Assembly: GCF_002575655.3 (NCBI RefSeq)
Contig: NC_053039.3
Location: 372,349,633 to 372,413,632 of the forward strand
Direction: 5' to 3'
DNA from: Aegilops tauschii subsp. strangulata
Lineage: Eukaryota; Streptophyta; Magnoliopsida; Poales; Poaceae
Length of the DNA: 64,000 bases
Shown: piece by piece, positions 23,666 to 35,100 of the stretch
Layout: every line of letters begins with the position of its first letter
Position numbering within the stretch: the first letter of the stretch is position 1
The notes under the pieces: model-generated
Seen by the model: only the letters and a program-made list of their open reading frames with translations
Databases searched by the model: none
Told to the model about the DNA's origin: nothing
Position numbers and translations under genes: made by a program

Positions 23666-24370
23666 TGTCGGTGTACAAAAGTAGGGGCTCTCCTTTTTGA
23701 CCCCTTTACTTGTGCACGGGCAGCCAGAGCCGCGCGCCGCGGCCACACTAAGAAGAGGAGAGGAGGGGATCCAGGAAGAAGCCGGAGCACAAGACAGTCA
23801 AAACAACGCCAAGATCCAGAGACATAAAGAGCAGAAGGACGAAGCAGGTTCCCCTGGCAAGAGCCTCGCCGGGGCGGCCTCGGCAGCCCCGGCAAGAGCC
23901 TTGTCGGGGCAGCTCGCCCAACACCAGCGGAGCCCACAGCTTCCAACGTAATCAACCACGTTGGACAAAGGCTCGGGAGGCACCTCCTTGGTGGCACGCA
24001 GATCTTTGTCAAGATCATAAATATACAAGACCAGATGAGGACCAGAAGACGGCGATCCTCGGCGGGATCCTAGCCGAGGAAATCCACAAGACCCCCGCGG
24101 CAAGATCCTTGCCAGGGACAACCACGACGCCAGTGCAAGACCCTTGCCGGTGCCCCAGCAAGACCCTTGCCGATGGCATCAGCGGGGCCACTGCCAGGCC
24201 CGCACGAGCCAAGACTCCACCACCGTCCCCAAGCAGCTGCTAGCTCAACCAGCTGGGCAGGCACCTGCGTGGCGATGGGCGGCCTCTACACCAACTCAGC
24301 AAGCACCTGCGTGGTGGCATGCAGATTTTCGTGAAGACCATACCACCACGCCACCTCAGCTGCCTGCACA
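23666..24370. repeat. Left LTR, truncated
   Basis: Aligns by eye with the first part of the right LTR (29432 to about 30125), with small indels such as the extra CACGCCACCCTTGAGCC-like segment on the right. It breaks at CCTCAGCTGCCTGC, where the right LTR continues into its second half but this copy jumps into the nested RT. Confidence 0.8.
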
Positions 24371-24841
24371 CACTGTTGATAAGTTGCCTGTGCACTCTTG
24401 AGCCCAAAGGGCATGGACACATAGCAGAAGGCTCCAAAGGGAGTTATGAAGGCCGTCTTCTCCTGGTCCTTAACTGCCATTTTGATATGATGATAACCAG
24501 AATATGCATCCAAAAAACTTAACTGCTCACAACCCGCCGTAGCATCAATAATCTGATCAATACGGGGGAGGGCAAAAGGATCTGCCGCAAGCTTTCTTGA
24601 GATCTGTGTAGTCCACACACATACGCCAAGTGCCATTCTTCTTGAGGACCAGCACCGGATTAGCCAACCACTCAGGATGGAATACTTCAACGATAAATCC
24701 AGCCGCCAAGAGCCTGGCTACTTCTTCTCCAATAGCTTTGCGTCTTTCTTCATTGAACCGGCGGAGAAACTGCTTGACCGGTTTATACTTAGGATCAACA
24801 TTGAGGGTGTGCTCAGCGAGTTCTCTCGGTACACCAGGCAT
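24371..24841 (-). pseudogene. Reverse transcriptase, N-terminal half only
   Basis: Two frames joined by a frameshift near 24600. The first has VARLLAAGFIVEVFHPEWLA and VLVLKKNGTWRMCVDYTDLK. The second has LPRIDQIIDATAGCEQLSFL, then DAYSGYHHIKM and MPFGLKSAQATYQQCVQ. These are the early RT blocks of Ty3/gypsy pol. The catalytic YxDD box, which should come next, is lost at the 24371 junction, so the enzyme cannot be active. Confidence 0.85.
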
Positions 24842-24904
24842 GTCAGAAGGCTTCCATGCAAAGATGTCCCGATTCTCACGGATGAACTCGATGAGCGCGC
24901 TTTC

Positions 24905-25381
24905 CTATTTCGGATCCAAGTTAGCGCTGATGCTAAACTGCTTGGACGAATCGCCAGGCACGAAGTCAACAAGTTTAGTCTCATCAGCCGATTTAAACTT
25001 CAGGGCCGGATCATACTCCGTAGTTGGTTTCTTCAACGAAGTCATATCTGCCGGATCAACATTGTCTTTGTAAAACTTCAACTCCTCCGTTGCACAAATC
25101 GACTCAGCATAAGCCGCATCACCTTCCTCACACTCCAGAGCAATCTTGCGGCTTCCATGCACGGTTATAGTTCCCTTTTGACCCGGCATCTTGAGCTGTA
25201 GATAGACATAGCAAGGCCGTGCCATAAACTTAGCATAAGCTGGCCGTCCAAATAGGGCATGATACGGGCTTCTGATTTTCACCACTTCAAAGGTCAAGGT
25301 TTCTGATCTCGAGTCATGCTCATCTCCAAAAGCCACCTCCAGAGCTATCTTACCAACAGGATATGCAGACTTAACAGGCAC
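24905..25381 (-). pseudogene. Protease C-terminal part and linker to RT
   Basis: Follows the gag/protease frame after a one-base shift. Contains VKSAYPVGKIALEVAFGDEH and the hydrophobic motif YHALFGRPAYAKFMARPCYV, the C-terminal part of the retropepsin, then an acidic linker to RT. Ends at 24905. Confidence 0.75.
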
Positions 25382-27693
25382 ACACCATGGAACACCGTAT
25401 TGGACGGTTTAAGATTTTTATCTATTAACCCCATGCGACGGAAAGTTTCATGGTAAAGGATATTGATACTACTCCCTCCATCCATGAGAACCTTAGTGAA
25501 CTTATAACCTCCCACCTGAGGTGCCACCACCAGAGCCAGATGACCCGGGTTGTCAACCCGGGGTGGATGATCGTCTCTACTCCACACAATGGGCTGCTCG
25601 GACCAGTGCAAATAACGGGGCACCGCCGGTTCAACGGCATTCACCATCCTTTTATGAAGCTTCTGATCGCGCTTGTCCAAGCTAGTGGTGAAGACATGAT
25701 ACTGTACGCTATTCAACTGCTTTGGGTTGCTCTGGTAACCCGACTGCTGCTGCTGCTGCTGATTGCCCTGATGATTATAGCCACCTTGGTTACCTTGATT
25801 ACCTTGATTGTTGTGTCCACCCTGATTGCCATGGAATCCCGAACCGGAATTTCCTCCGCCATAACTCGGCCCATGAGAGCCAGAGCCCGAACCGCCTCCT
25901 GATCCATGATCATACCGTAAAGAACCAGAATTTTTGAACTCTTGCATGATATAACAATCTTTCCAGAGGTGTGTAGATGGTTCCTCCTTCGTCCCATGCT
26001 TTGGACAGGGCTGGTTCAACAGATACGACAAACGGTCCGGATTAGGATTCGGCATTCCATTCCGCCGGGGCGGTTTACCTTTGCGCCGCTGGCCCTTGTC
26101 GTGCGTATTAGTGATAGCCACAAAATCTAAACCGTGGTCCGCTTTATGCTTGCCACCGTTTCCATGACCCGGCGGGTTGTGGTGCTGCCCCTTGGCGTTG
26201 CCGCTCTTCTTTCCCTTCCCTGTCTTATCGTCGTCAGACTTGGGATCCTTGGTACTATGAGAGTCGGCATACTTCACCAGTGCAGCCATGAGGGTTCCCA
26301 TGTCATTACAATGACGTTTGAGCCGTCCCAACTTCAACTTCAAAGGTTGAAACCGGCAATTGCCTTCCAATGTTAAAACTGCGGTGTCAGCGTTGATGCG
26401 GTCTGATGAATGCAAAATCTCCGAAACCCGGCGCACCCAATGGGTTGTTGACTCTCCTTCCTCCTGGACACAGGCAGCTAAGTCCACAATTGACATGGGC
26501 TGCTTGCATGTATCCTTGAAATTCTGAACAAACCGGGCTCTCAACTCAGCCCATGACCTGATAGAATTAGCCGGTAAACTCTTTAGCCAAGTGCGGGCCG
26601 TTCCTTCTAGCATCATGGTGAAGTACTTCGCACATGCCGCATCATGCGCGTCCAGCATCTCCATGGCCATCACGTAGCTTTCTACCCATGTTTCAGGGGA
26701 TAAATCAGCGGTGTAATTCGGCACCTTGCGCGGGCCCTTGAAATCTTTGGGCAGGCGCACATTGCGCAACGCCGGGACAAGACATGGCACTCCCAAGGAA
26801 CTAGAGGTAACTCCTGGTTCCACCGATGTGGTTGGACGAACCGGAGTAAGCTGATGGGCCTCGTGCTGCGCCGCTAACTCGGCCTCTTTGTGTGCCCGAG
26901 CCCGGTCCACCACATCCTGAGCATCACCGGCACCACCCGCCGGGTTATGGCCACGGGGCGGATCACGGTTCCGCGCATTGCTTGACACTGCCGGTTCATC
27001 CATACGCCTACTGTAACTCCGGCTTGGACGGGGAGCGGAATGAATCCGATCGCGACTATATGAATAAGCCTCCTGTTGAATCAAGGCTGTCTGAAGAAGC
27101 TCCTTAACCCGACGCGTCTCGACCACTGCTGGAGAATCGCCTTCGATCGGGATGGCCGCGCGCCGTGAAGCGGCAGGGACAATGTTGTCCATTGGGTTAG
27201 AATAATGACCCGGTGGTGTGGGGACATGATGTACCACAACGTTGTTCTGACGAGGCGGATCCACCAAACGCGGTTGAACCGGCGCCCCTGCTCCGGGTAC
27301 CTCTGCCCGGTTTACCACCGGCGGATTACTGGTTCCTACCCTTGGGGTGTTAAAGAGATTTCTAGCGTCATAAACCGGCGGCAGGCGAGATCGGTGCCTC
27401 CTCTTCAGGACTTAGTTCGACGCACTCTGATCCAGCATAATCTGGTAAGCTTGTGCATCCAAAGCGGCCTGCTCCGCGGCTATCCTGATATCCTCAGCTG
27501 CTAAGTCGGCTTTTGCCTGGGTGATCTGATCTTTCACTTTCGCGATTTCCGCATTGTATGTATCCTGATCCGCCAGGTTAACCTCCGCCATTAGCGTTGC
27601 CAACATATCAAACAAATCAGACAAAACGTGAGCCGGTGGTCGCACAGGGCCTCCTGCCCCAGCCGCTGCCGCCGCTGCTGATCCGGAAATCAT
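25345..27693 (-). pseudogene. gag polyprotein with protease active site, one in-frame stop
   Basis: A single frame from 27693 (MISGSAAAAAAGAGGPVRPP) to 25345, broken by one TAA at 27412-27414; translation resumes with RHRSRLPPVYDARNLFNTPR. The central gag domain has YTADLSPETWVESYVMAMEM and WLKSLPANSIRSWAELRARF. A Gly/Asn/Gln-rich repeat tract follows (GGYNHQGNQQQQQQSGYQSN), then the retropepsin active-site motif VLMDGGSSINILYHETFRRM. CPKHGTKEEPSTHLWKDC looks like a zinc-knuckle variant. Near 25385 an extra base throws the frame off, and the protease continues in the neighbouring frame (25381-24905). CAA to TAA explains the stop. Confidence 0.85.
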
Positions 27694-28298
27694 CGCCGCT
27701 GCGGGTTAAGAGTGGAGCGCTGGTTGCGTGCCGGCCATGAAGATCGCCACCCGGTTTGGCAGATCAAAGGGGTCCGGAATACTGTCGCCATAGGAACAGC
27801 CCCCAATCCGGCCATCTTGTAACTGATATAACGACTCGGTCTCTCGAGTCCATGACTCGTCGCCGGAATAAACGACGGTCTCACCACCAGATTCCGATCT
27901 ATCCTCAGATCACCTCCATGGATAACTCCCACGAAGGCACGCTTCATGATAGGCTTGATCCGGGCAGATCTCGCAGGCTGAGCCGTTTCGACGAGGTCGG
28001 TGCAGATGTCCGGCTCAGGGCCCGGTTCACCGATCTTGCCAATGAAAATGTGTATGCCGCCAAAGGGGACCCGGTACCCGTACTCGATTGAGCCGGCCTC
28101 GGGGCCCCATCCTGCAGCGTCGATGTAGAGCTTGCCGCGACGACTCTTGGTCATCCGGCCCACAGCGTAACCCTTGAGTCCTTCGAAGCTGCCCTCCAAG
28201 AACTTGAAACCATCGTGCGATAGCCCCACGGTGGGCGCCAACTGTCGTGGTTTTGTCACGACAGATGTCCTAGAGAAAGGACTTAGTCGTGGAGCCAT
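27690..28298 (-). other. 5' leader ORF of nested gypsy element
   Basis: An open frame begins within the LTR and crosses the primer site, so it is unlikely to be translated as one protein. Downstream words such as GYAVGRMTKSRRGKLYIDAA recur in gypsy leaders of this type. Treated as untranslated leader. Confidence 0.4.
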
Positions 28299-28727
28299 CG
28301 CTACGGGTTAGCTCGAAGGGGTTAAAGCGGACAAGGGACACAAGAGAGTTTTATACTAGTTCGGCCCCTTCGATGAAGGTAAAAGCCTACGTCTAGTTGT
28401 GATGGAATTGATGTGGTTTCGATGACCAGGGAGCGAATACGCTTTGCCTGAGTCTTGAGTTGTTGTCTGTTGTCCCCTTATATACATGGGTTGACGCCCG
28501 TCGGTTTACAGACTCCGAGGCCGGCTCATAATCGTGTCCGACTCGGTCTCTGCTACGCATATCTTACAACACAAGTTTACATCTCAATGCCGGTTTGTGT
28601 CTACATGCCTTAAACTGGCTTTGGGCCCTGGGCCTTCATGAAGCGTCACCGTCTGTCTTCATGGGCTTCAGATATAGATGAACTACTTATGAAGTTAACC
28701 CAGCCTCTCCTGGCCGGTTTACGCCCA
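28243..28727 (-). repeat. 5' LTR of nested gypsy element
   Basis: 485 bp. On the plus strand it runs from TGTCGTGGTTTTGTCACGAC to GGTTTACGCCCA, giving TG...CA ends. The right edge abuts the Transposase_28-like ORF of the outer element. The primer-site-like sequence lies directly left (28224-28242). Confidence 0.7.
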
Positions 28728-29030
28728 GTGGAAATATCCCCAAACAGGGGGCAAAGGCCGCAAGAAAAGTAATCGACGAAGAACGGGTAGCGATTCGGGG
28801 CGGCCTCGGTGCAATTGGCGGGGATGACACGCGTGGCTGGATGCCCCGTCGTCTCCCCCCCCCATCTTGCACCCCCATAGGGGCTTGAAGCAATCCCGGA
28901 GCTCGAACACATCGACCGTCGAGGGGAAGTGGGTGAGCTGCGTCCGTCGCGCCGTCAACTTGCTCTCCGGCGGCTCGCTCGTCCCGGCATCCTTGGTCAC
29001 TCCCTTGCCTCTGCTGGCCTTGGGTGCCAT
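28728..29030 (-). pseudogene. Antisense Transposase_28-like ORF of the outer element, cut by insertion
   Basis: Starts at ATG 29030 (MAPKASRGKGVTKDAGTSEP), then LTARRTQLTHFPSTVDVFEL. A frame slip occurs at a C-run (28854-28864). In the other frame VIPANCTEAAPNRYPFFVDY then FSCGLCPLFGD follows, which is the Transposase_28-like block. The nested LTR interrupts it at 28727. It lies about 400 bases from the 3' LTR and on the strand opposite to the likely element orientation, an arrangement known as an additional antisense ORF in some plant Ty3/gypsy lineages. Confidence 0.6.
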
Positions 29031-29431
29031 GGCGGCTGCGGGGATCAAGGGACAGAAGACAGCGAAGACACAGCGGCGGCGAGCAAAGGCGAAAGCTTGG
29101 GAAGGAAGGAGAAGGAAACGACGGTTCCGAGATTGAAGAAGATGCAGGGGGTAAATGAGCAGCGCACCCGCAGTTATTCCTTTTTTACGGGGAAGGCGCG
29201 GGCCGCCTCTTTTCCCATTAACCGTGACGTGACGCATGCGTGTGGGAACCGCCCCACGCATGACCCCCACGTCACGCACGAACCTCCATGTCATGCGTTC
29301 AACGCGGGTCGTGGGGAAGCGCAGCGGACGAAAAATTACTGCGGTAAAATCCCGCCCCGACTGCCAGCGCACCGTTCTGGGCCTGGCCCAACAACTATCG
29401 CGCTTATGTGTGGCCCAGGCCCGGGGGCTCC
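29031..29431. other. Non-coding internal region and polypurine tract of the outer element
   Basis: Holds the promoter side of the antisense ORF and ends with CCCAGGCCCGGGGGCTCC just before the LTR, a likely plus-strand polypurine tract. No other coding sequence. Confidence 0.5.
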
Positions 29432-30584
29432 TGTCGGTGTACAAAAGGGCTCTCTTTTTTGACCCCTTTACTTGTGCACGGGCAAGCAGAACCGCGCGCC
29501 GCGGCCACACTAAGCAGAGCAGAGGAGGGGAACCGGGAAGAAGCCGGAGCACAAGATGGTCAAAACAACGCCAAGATCCAGAGACACAAAGAGAAGAAGG
29601 ATGAAGCAGGTTCCCCCGGCAAGACCCTTGCCGGGGCGGCCTCGGCAGCCCCGGCAAGAGCCTTGCTGGGGCAGCTCGCCCAACACCAGCGGAGCACGCC
29701 ACCCTTGAGCCCACGGCTTCCAACGTAATCAACCACGTTGGACAAAGGCTCGGGAGGCACCTCCTTGGTGGCACGCAGATCTTCGTCAAGATCATAAATA
29801 TACAAAATCAGATGAGGACCAGAAGACGGCGACCCTTGGCGGGATCCTAGCCGAGGAAATCCACAAGAACACCCCCGGCAAGATCCTTGCCGGGGACGAC
29901 CACGACGCCATGACAAGACCCTTGCCGAGGGCGTCAGCGGGGCCACTGCCAGGCCCGCACCAGCCAAGACTCCACCGCCGTCCCCAAGCAGCTGCTAGCT
30001 CAACCAGCTAGGCAGGCACGTGCGTGGCGACGGGCGGCCTCTACACCAACTCAGCAAGCTCCTACGTGGTGGCATGCAGATCTTCGTGAAGACCCTATCA
30101 CCGTGCCACCTCAGCTGCCTGCCTACCTACATGGCGCCACATGCATCGCTGGCCTGGGCGCATGTGGAAGCAAGGCGAGGCGACGACGGACGGGACGGGC
30201 CTCGTTCCCGTCCCCGATAAAGCTAAGGGACACCTAAGCAACTCATTAACTGCGTCTTGTCCTGTAACACGAGTGATAAGCTTGCAGTACTGTAGGCCTT
30301 TCCACCTCCTGTGTGCCACTGTGGCAGCCCCTTTCAACTATAAAAGGAGGCCCGTGGCGTACTGGAGAGGGATTCGGCTCTTTCGGGCAAGTTACACCCC
30401 GTAGCTAGCTCAAGAACTCTCTCAAATACACACCAAAGCAGGACTAGGGTACTCCGCATCCTCGCGGCCCGAACCTGGGTAAACGATCTGTGTGCTTCTT
30501 GTTAGACCTGCTCTTCTCACAACCCCGCGACCTGCCAACCGTAATAGGGATTCTTGTGATCCCATAGGTGTCATTTCCCTGACA
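29432..30584. repeat. Right LTR, full length (1153 bp)
   Basis: TG...CA ends. It contains several near-perfect inverted repeats of the type CCCCGGCAAG-ACC-CTTGCCGGGG (first at about 29612-29635) and a TATA-like ACTATAAAAGGAGG at 30338-30351, likely the LTR promoter core. The TATA box reads on the plus strand, which supports plus orientation for the element. Confidence 0.8.
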
Positions 30585-30589
30585 TTGTG

Positions 30590-31227
30590 TGTGTAAAGCA
30601 CATTATACATACGAAAGTTACACAATGAACATTATAAATAGCTACCTATGAACTAGCATACATTTGAATTCAACTTAAGGTGGTTTAAAAAATCGAATTC
30701 AACATGAAGTCCATTCAATTATTTGAATTTGATATCATGGCATTTGTAAATCATACCTAAATTATGGGGGCACCAATCTTTGCTCTGATTTTGTACATAA
30801 TTGCATATGTAGTCGTGTACAAAATAGATTCAAATTTGGCTCCTCCATTCCAAAATAATTGTAGTTATATGATTTTCAAGTGTCAAATTTTCAAAAAGAA
30901 GCGGATAATTTAATGTGGTTTTCAAACATACAAGGTCAAATTTAACGATGTCTATTTAGGTCAATCCTCAAAGTTCAAGAGTACTCTAAACGTGAATGCT
31001 TGTGTTTCAAAATTTCGAACGAAGCGCCAAAAGAGCCTCTACTTGCCCGAAACCGCGTGAGACAAATGTTTGGTAGTACAAGGAAATTACTTTTCTAATA
31101 ACTCCGACCCGTGAAACCTACCGGCCCGACGTCCAAAGGTCTAAACCGGGGTAGGTTTATAGCTTCATCTAGACGCCACGCAACCGCCTCCGAAAAACAT
31201 TCATACACAATGGCCGCCTGAGCACAC
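30590..31227. other. AT-rich spacer, no gene seen
   Basis: Contains repeated GAATTCAA words and AATTTGAATT-type runs. It may be the 5' flank of the Transposase_24 gene or the inner end of the CACTA element. No CACTA terminus was found. Confidence 0.35.
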
Positions 31228-32090
31228 ATGCGCGCGGCCGAAATCACTCCCGCCCACTATTTGGGACACCTGGGATTACCATCCTACCCCCGACCCGCTG
31301 TAGGTCCGAAATTTAAGAGGGGGGCAAAGTTTGTACTTTCCCCAAATTTCAAACAAGCGAGTCCCATCTTCTGTTCAAAAAAGCCAAAAACAAGCACGTC
31401 CCAAACCGAAACATGGTTCCCCCCCACATTCGTACTCCGTGGGTGCAAAAACTACCTCTCCACCAGCCGCGAAACCCCGGCGTCCTCCGTCCGCCACCCC
31501 ATTCCACCCATTAATCGCCGCCCTCCTCCATCACGCCGGAGCCGATACCCCGACGTCATTGTCCACCGCAACCTCAACCGCAACGCCCTCCATGGCTAGT
31601 AGTTGAAGCCGAGGCCGAGCCATCTGTACCCGAGCAAGTTCACCACACCATCCTGCGCCTCACCGCTGCCGCTCCAACTTCGCCACCCTCCACCGCACCG
31701 GAGTTGTTCCTGCTACGCCGTCCTTCGCCTCCTCGGATCTGCTTCCCCTCCGTCGAAATACGGCCACGGCAACACAGTCAACAATTTGGCCATGGGTTCG
31801 TCCAAGCCAGCACCCTCCTCCAGAACATCGGTTTCCCCGGCAAAAAGAAGAAGATCGGCGCGACATGTGGAGGTGACCACACCGACAACCGAAAATGGTA
31901 CTCCTCTTCCCTTATTCGTGCAAATCTTACGTGTCTGCTTGCACGGTATTCATCCCACAGAAGACACTAGTTGACCGCTTCTTCTTGATACTAGATGTTC
32001 CTAGTTACTCGCGATGCACAAGGTTTCTCCTCATATACTATTTCACCTTAGCTAGAGGTCCGTCGCCCCCTAGATTTCAATTCCTGGCCA
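31228..32090 (+). other. GC-rich first-exon or leader region of the Transposase_24 gene
   Basis: Proline/arginine-rich frames without a single clean start. Words such as AACAAGCACGTCCC and GCGAAACCCC recur in the same order in the second gene region (near 59195-59290), which shows that both share a common leader. Possible start codons are interrupted (ATGGCTAGTAGTTGA near 31591). Confidence 0.4.
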
Positions 32091-32879
32091 GTTGATTCCC
32101 AATTAACGGAAGCATTCCCCGGCGTAACAGGCGCTAGTCCGCCTATTACGCCGGGGAAGCAGCGCCTCGGTGTTTATCTTAGGGGCGTGTAGGGCCTAGA
32201 GCTGTTGGCGCCCGATCTAGAGGTCGGCCGGGATTAAAGGGATGGCCTGGGGGCGCTACCAAGCACGGCGGTGGTGTGTGGTCGAGGGGAGGGCGAGGCG
32301 GCGGAGGCAGGGGTCTAGGCCGGTGGTCGCTGGCGGTTCGAGAAAGATCGTCAACAGTGACTGGCGGGAGGTAGACGATGGCCATCTGCCCGTTCCTTAT
32401 AGATCGGACGGTTCATAAAAAAATCGACCGACCTATTTATTTTCAGTCCACTGTTATCTTGATAGAACCACATGTGGTGGTGTGCTGGAGGAGTACCTAC
32501 ATTTCCCAGCCATCCCAATGCTCATATATTACAAAATCATACGGAGTAGAATCTAATTTTGTTTGCCATGCAATGTTGAGCTATCATATGTCTCCTGTCA
32601 TTGATTTTTCAGCCACATGCTATCTGCTACTTTTACAGTGCACTAGTTCTGCACACACTTCACCCATACTCTCACTATTGTGTTTTTATGCAAGGGTATT
32701 TCAGACTCTGCTGCCTTGACAGAAGCAGAAAAGAAAAGAGAGAAGTCGCCCCAGCGTGGTACGCAGCTAGGACAGACACGTTTGAGCCTTATAAAGGGTG
32801 TCGTGTCAGCAGATGGAGACGATAAACGTAGCTCCCGAGTTGATGACCTCGCTCGCCATGAACCACCTTCCCAGGTGGT

Positions 32880-35100
32880 TCCTTTAACGTCGCGGTGTCA
32901 TATGTGGTTGCATGTTGCATATGGGGTCTAGCTTGTATTCGAAAGGCTGAAGTCGGACTTTATTAAGATAAGGAAAGATATTTTTTACATGAACCACCAT
33001 CCCGGAAGCACCAGAAGACAAATAGCTAGTCAGGGCACTGGCCGAGCCAGTGACAAGCCCAGCACAGACATGCATCACCTGGAAGGAAACTAAAAAGCAA
33101 CGATGGTGGCGAAGTAGCCCGCCTCCCACCAGGCTCTCAGGTCCTAGATGATCATGCTCACCACTCCAGCCGGATGTCTAGCTTGTATTGCTTCCAATTT
33201 GGTTAAATTGCATCTACTTAGCTTACACACTATACCTTTGAATATGACACGCCTTCCTGTTTTTGGTACATACTAGTACATTTGTCTATTAACCATGTTC
33301 TTACATCAAACTAATGTTCTTGTGTATCCCTCATCAATCACTTATGATGAGGCAGTCAGGCCAGTGGACTACTGTGATAAAAGATCCTCATTTAAAGAAT
33401 GCAGCGTCAGCCTCCCCACATGATTCTCAAGAAACAACAAGGCTAGATGAAGATAGTGAATTTAGCTCTATAGTTGATTACCGCATTTCCCCTACACCAG
33501 CATCGCAGGTGCTTGCTCTAACTTGGCAGCGTGATATGTGGTTGCATGTTGCATATGGTGTCTAGATTGTATTTCTTCTAATCTGGTTAAATTGCATGTG
33601 CTATTCTGCTTAGTTTATACATTATACCTGTTAATGTGACATGCCTTCCTGTTTTTGGTACATAGTACATCTGTCTATTAAGCATGTCCTCACATAAAAC
33701 TATTGGTTTTTTGTATCCCGCATAAATCAATATGACGAGACACCTTCAGTATATGCAGTGTGATATTAGTTACATCTTTGATATGATTTATAGCATGTGG
33801 TTCTTCTAATTTGTTGAAATGCCATTTATGATGGGACACTTTTAACTTGGCAGAGTCATATTGGTTGCATCTTTCATGTGGTGTCTAGCTTGCATTGCTT
33901 CTTATTTGTTGGAATGGTTTCTGCTTAGTTTACACAAATAGTTGTGAACATGTCATGCCGTCCTGTTTTTCGTACATATTCCATCCTGGTATCATGTGTT
34001 TGCCTGACATCAAAGTAGTGATTGTCGGTATCATGCATGAATGAGTTCTGAAGAGAGAATTTTAATGCTTTTTCTTGTCGGTTTTACTTGACAACTCAAA
34101 ATCAATAAAGCGGAAGGAAGTTAGCAAGGCAGCGGATAAAGGTGCTCCTTCCAAACGGAGGGCCTCTACAGTTTCTACTCCTCCATCCCCCCAAGATGAT
34201 TTCCAAGACAACACATGCATAGACACTCAACGTAGCTTTATTTATGATGAGCACGTCTCCCCTAGTGCACCATCACCGGTGCTCCCTCTAACTTGGCACT
34301 ATTATATGTGGTTGCATGTTATGTGTGATGTCTAGCTTGTATTGCTTCTAATTTTGTTGAATTCCATCTGCTTACTTTACACATTATACTTGAATAAGAC
34401 ACGTGTTCCTGTTTCTAGAACATACAATATCTGTCTATCACACCATGTTCTTACATCAAATTACTACTGTTGTGTAACCTGCAACAATCACTTATCATAA
34501 GACACGTTTGACTTCGGAGGGTGATATAGGTTACATCTCCCATTCTTTTCTAGCTTGTACTACTAATTTGTTGAAATGGCACTTATGAAGAGACAGTTTT
34601 AACTTGGTAGAGTGATATTCGTTGCATCTTTCATATGGTGTCTAGCTGTCATTGCTTCTAATTTGTTGAAATGCCTTCTCCTTAGTTTACACATCATAAG
34701 CTATGAATATGCAATGTTGTGAATATGCAATGGCACTAATGACGAGAGACCTTTAACTTGATAGTGTGATGTTGTTTGCATCTTGCATATGATTTATTTC
34801 TTGTACTGCTGCACATTTGTTTAAACGACATTTATGATGAGACACTGTTAACTTGGCAGAGCGATATTTGTAGCATCTTTCATATGGTGTCTACCTTCCA
34901 TTGCATTACTTCTAATTTAGTGAAATGTCTTTTGCTTAGTTTACACTACATCATAGTTCTGGTTATCTCATGCCGTCCTGTTTTTCTTACATATTACATC
35001 CTCCTATCATGTGGTTGTCTAACATCAAAGTTTAGTTCGTCTGTATCACGCATCAATTTGTTCTGAAGAACTAAATTGTTATTCGTTTTTCTTGTCGGCT
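32880..35100 (+). repeat. Array of degenerate intron repeats between the short exons
   Basis: The phrase GGTGTCTAGCTTGTATTGCT with TCTAATTTGTTGAAATG recurs at about 32926, 33177, 33559, 33880, 34328, 34546, 34638 and 34886. Companions are TTGGCAGAGTGATAT and ATGATGAGACAC. Spacing ranges from about 90 to 450 bases. Three units still include an exon; the others seem to be units that lost it. Confidence 0.7.
32940..33175 (-). mobile_element. 236-bp LINE/SINE-like insertion with 14-bp target duplication
   Basis: Flanked by GTCTAGCTTGTATT at 32926-32939 and again at 33176-33189. Read on the minus strand it ends TTATCTTAATAAAGTCCGAC then TTCAGCCTTTCG, with a polyadenylation-type AATAAA near the end but no long A tail. 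A variable 10-20 bp duplication is typical of target-primed retroposition, so this is probably a 5'-truncated LINE or a SINE-like copy. Caution: the right-hand flank word also belongs to the local repeat array. Confidence 0.6.

Larger units (their letters stand above)
24371..28727 (-). mobile_element. Nested Ty3/gypsy element, 3'-truncated within RT
   Basis: Minus-strand order: LTR (28727-28243), primer-site-like TGGCGCCCACCGTGGGG, gag (27693-25345), protease (to 24905), and RT starting at 24841. The RT stops at 24371 after the MPFGLKSAQATYQ motif. RNase H, integrase and the 3' LTR are gone. The break lies exactly at the junction with the outer left LTR, so one deletion removed both the end of this element and half of that LTR. 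Confidence 0.85.
23666..30584. mobile_element. LTR retrotransposon with TTGTG target duplication, internally replaced by nested element
   Basis: Both ends match: TGTCGGTGTACAAAAG at 23666 and at 29432, and the right LTR ends CCCTGACA at 30584. The flanks are identical, TTGTG at 23661-23665 and at 30585-30589. The left LTR is intact only to about 24370, where it joins the RT of the nested gypsy element (24371-28727). About 700 bases of its own interior remain on the right (28728-29431). A purine-rich tract, CCCGGGGGCTCC, sits just before the right LTR, which suggests plus orientation, while the interior ORF is antisense. No pol of its own survives. Confidence 0.85.

Noticed and set aside
28719..29795. 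358-codon minus-strand open frame
   Set aside because: It runs through the LTR and the polypurine tract; only the part from 29030 down resembles a protein.
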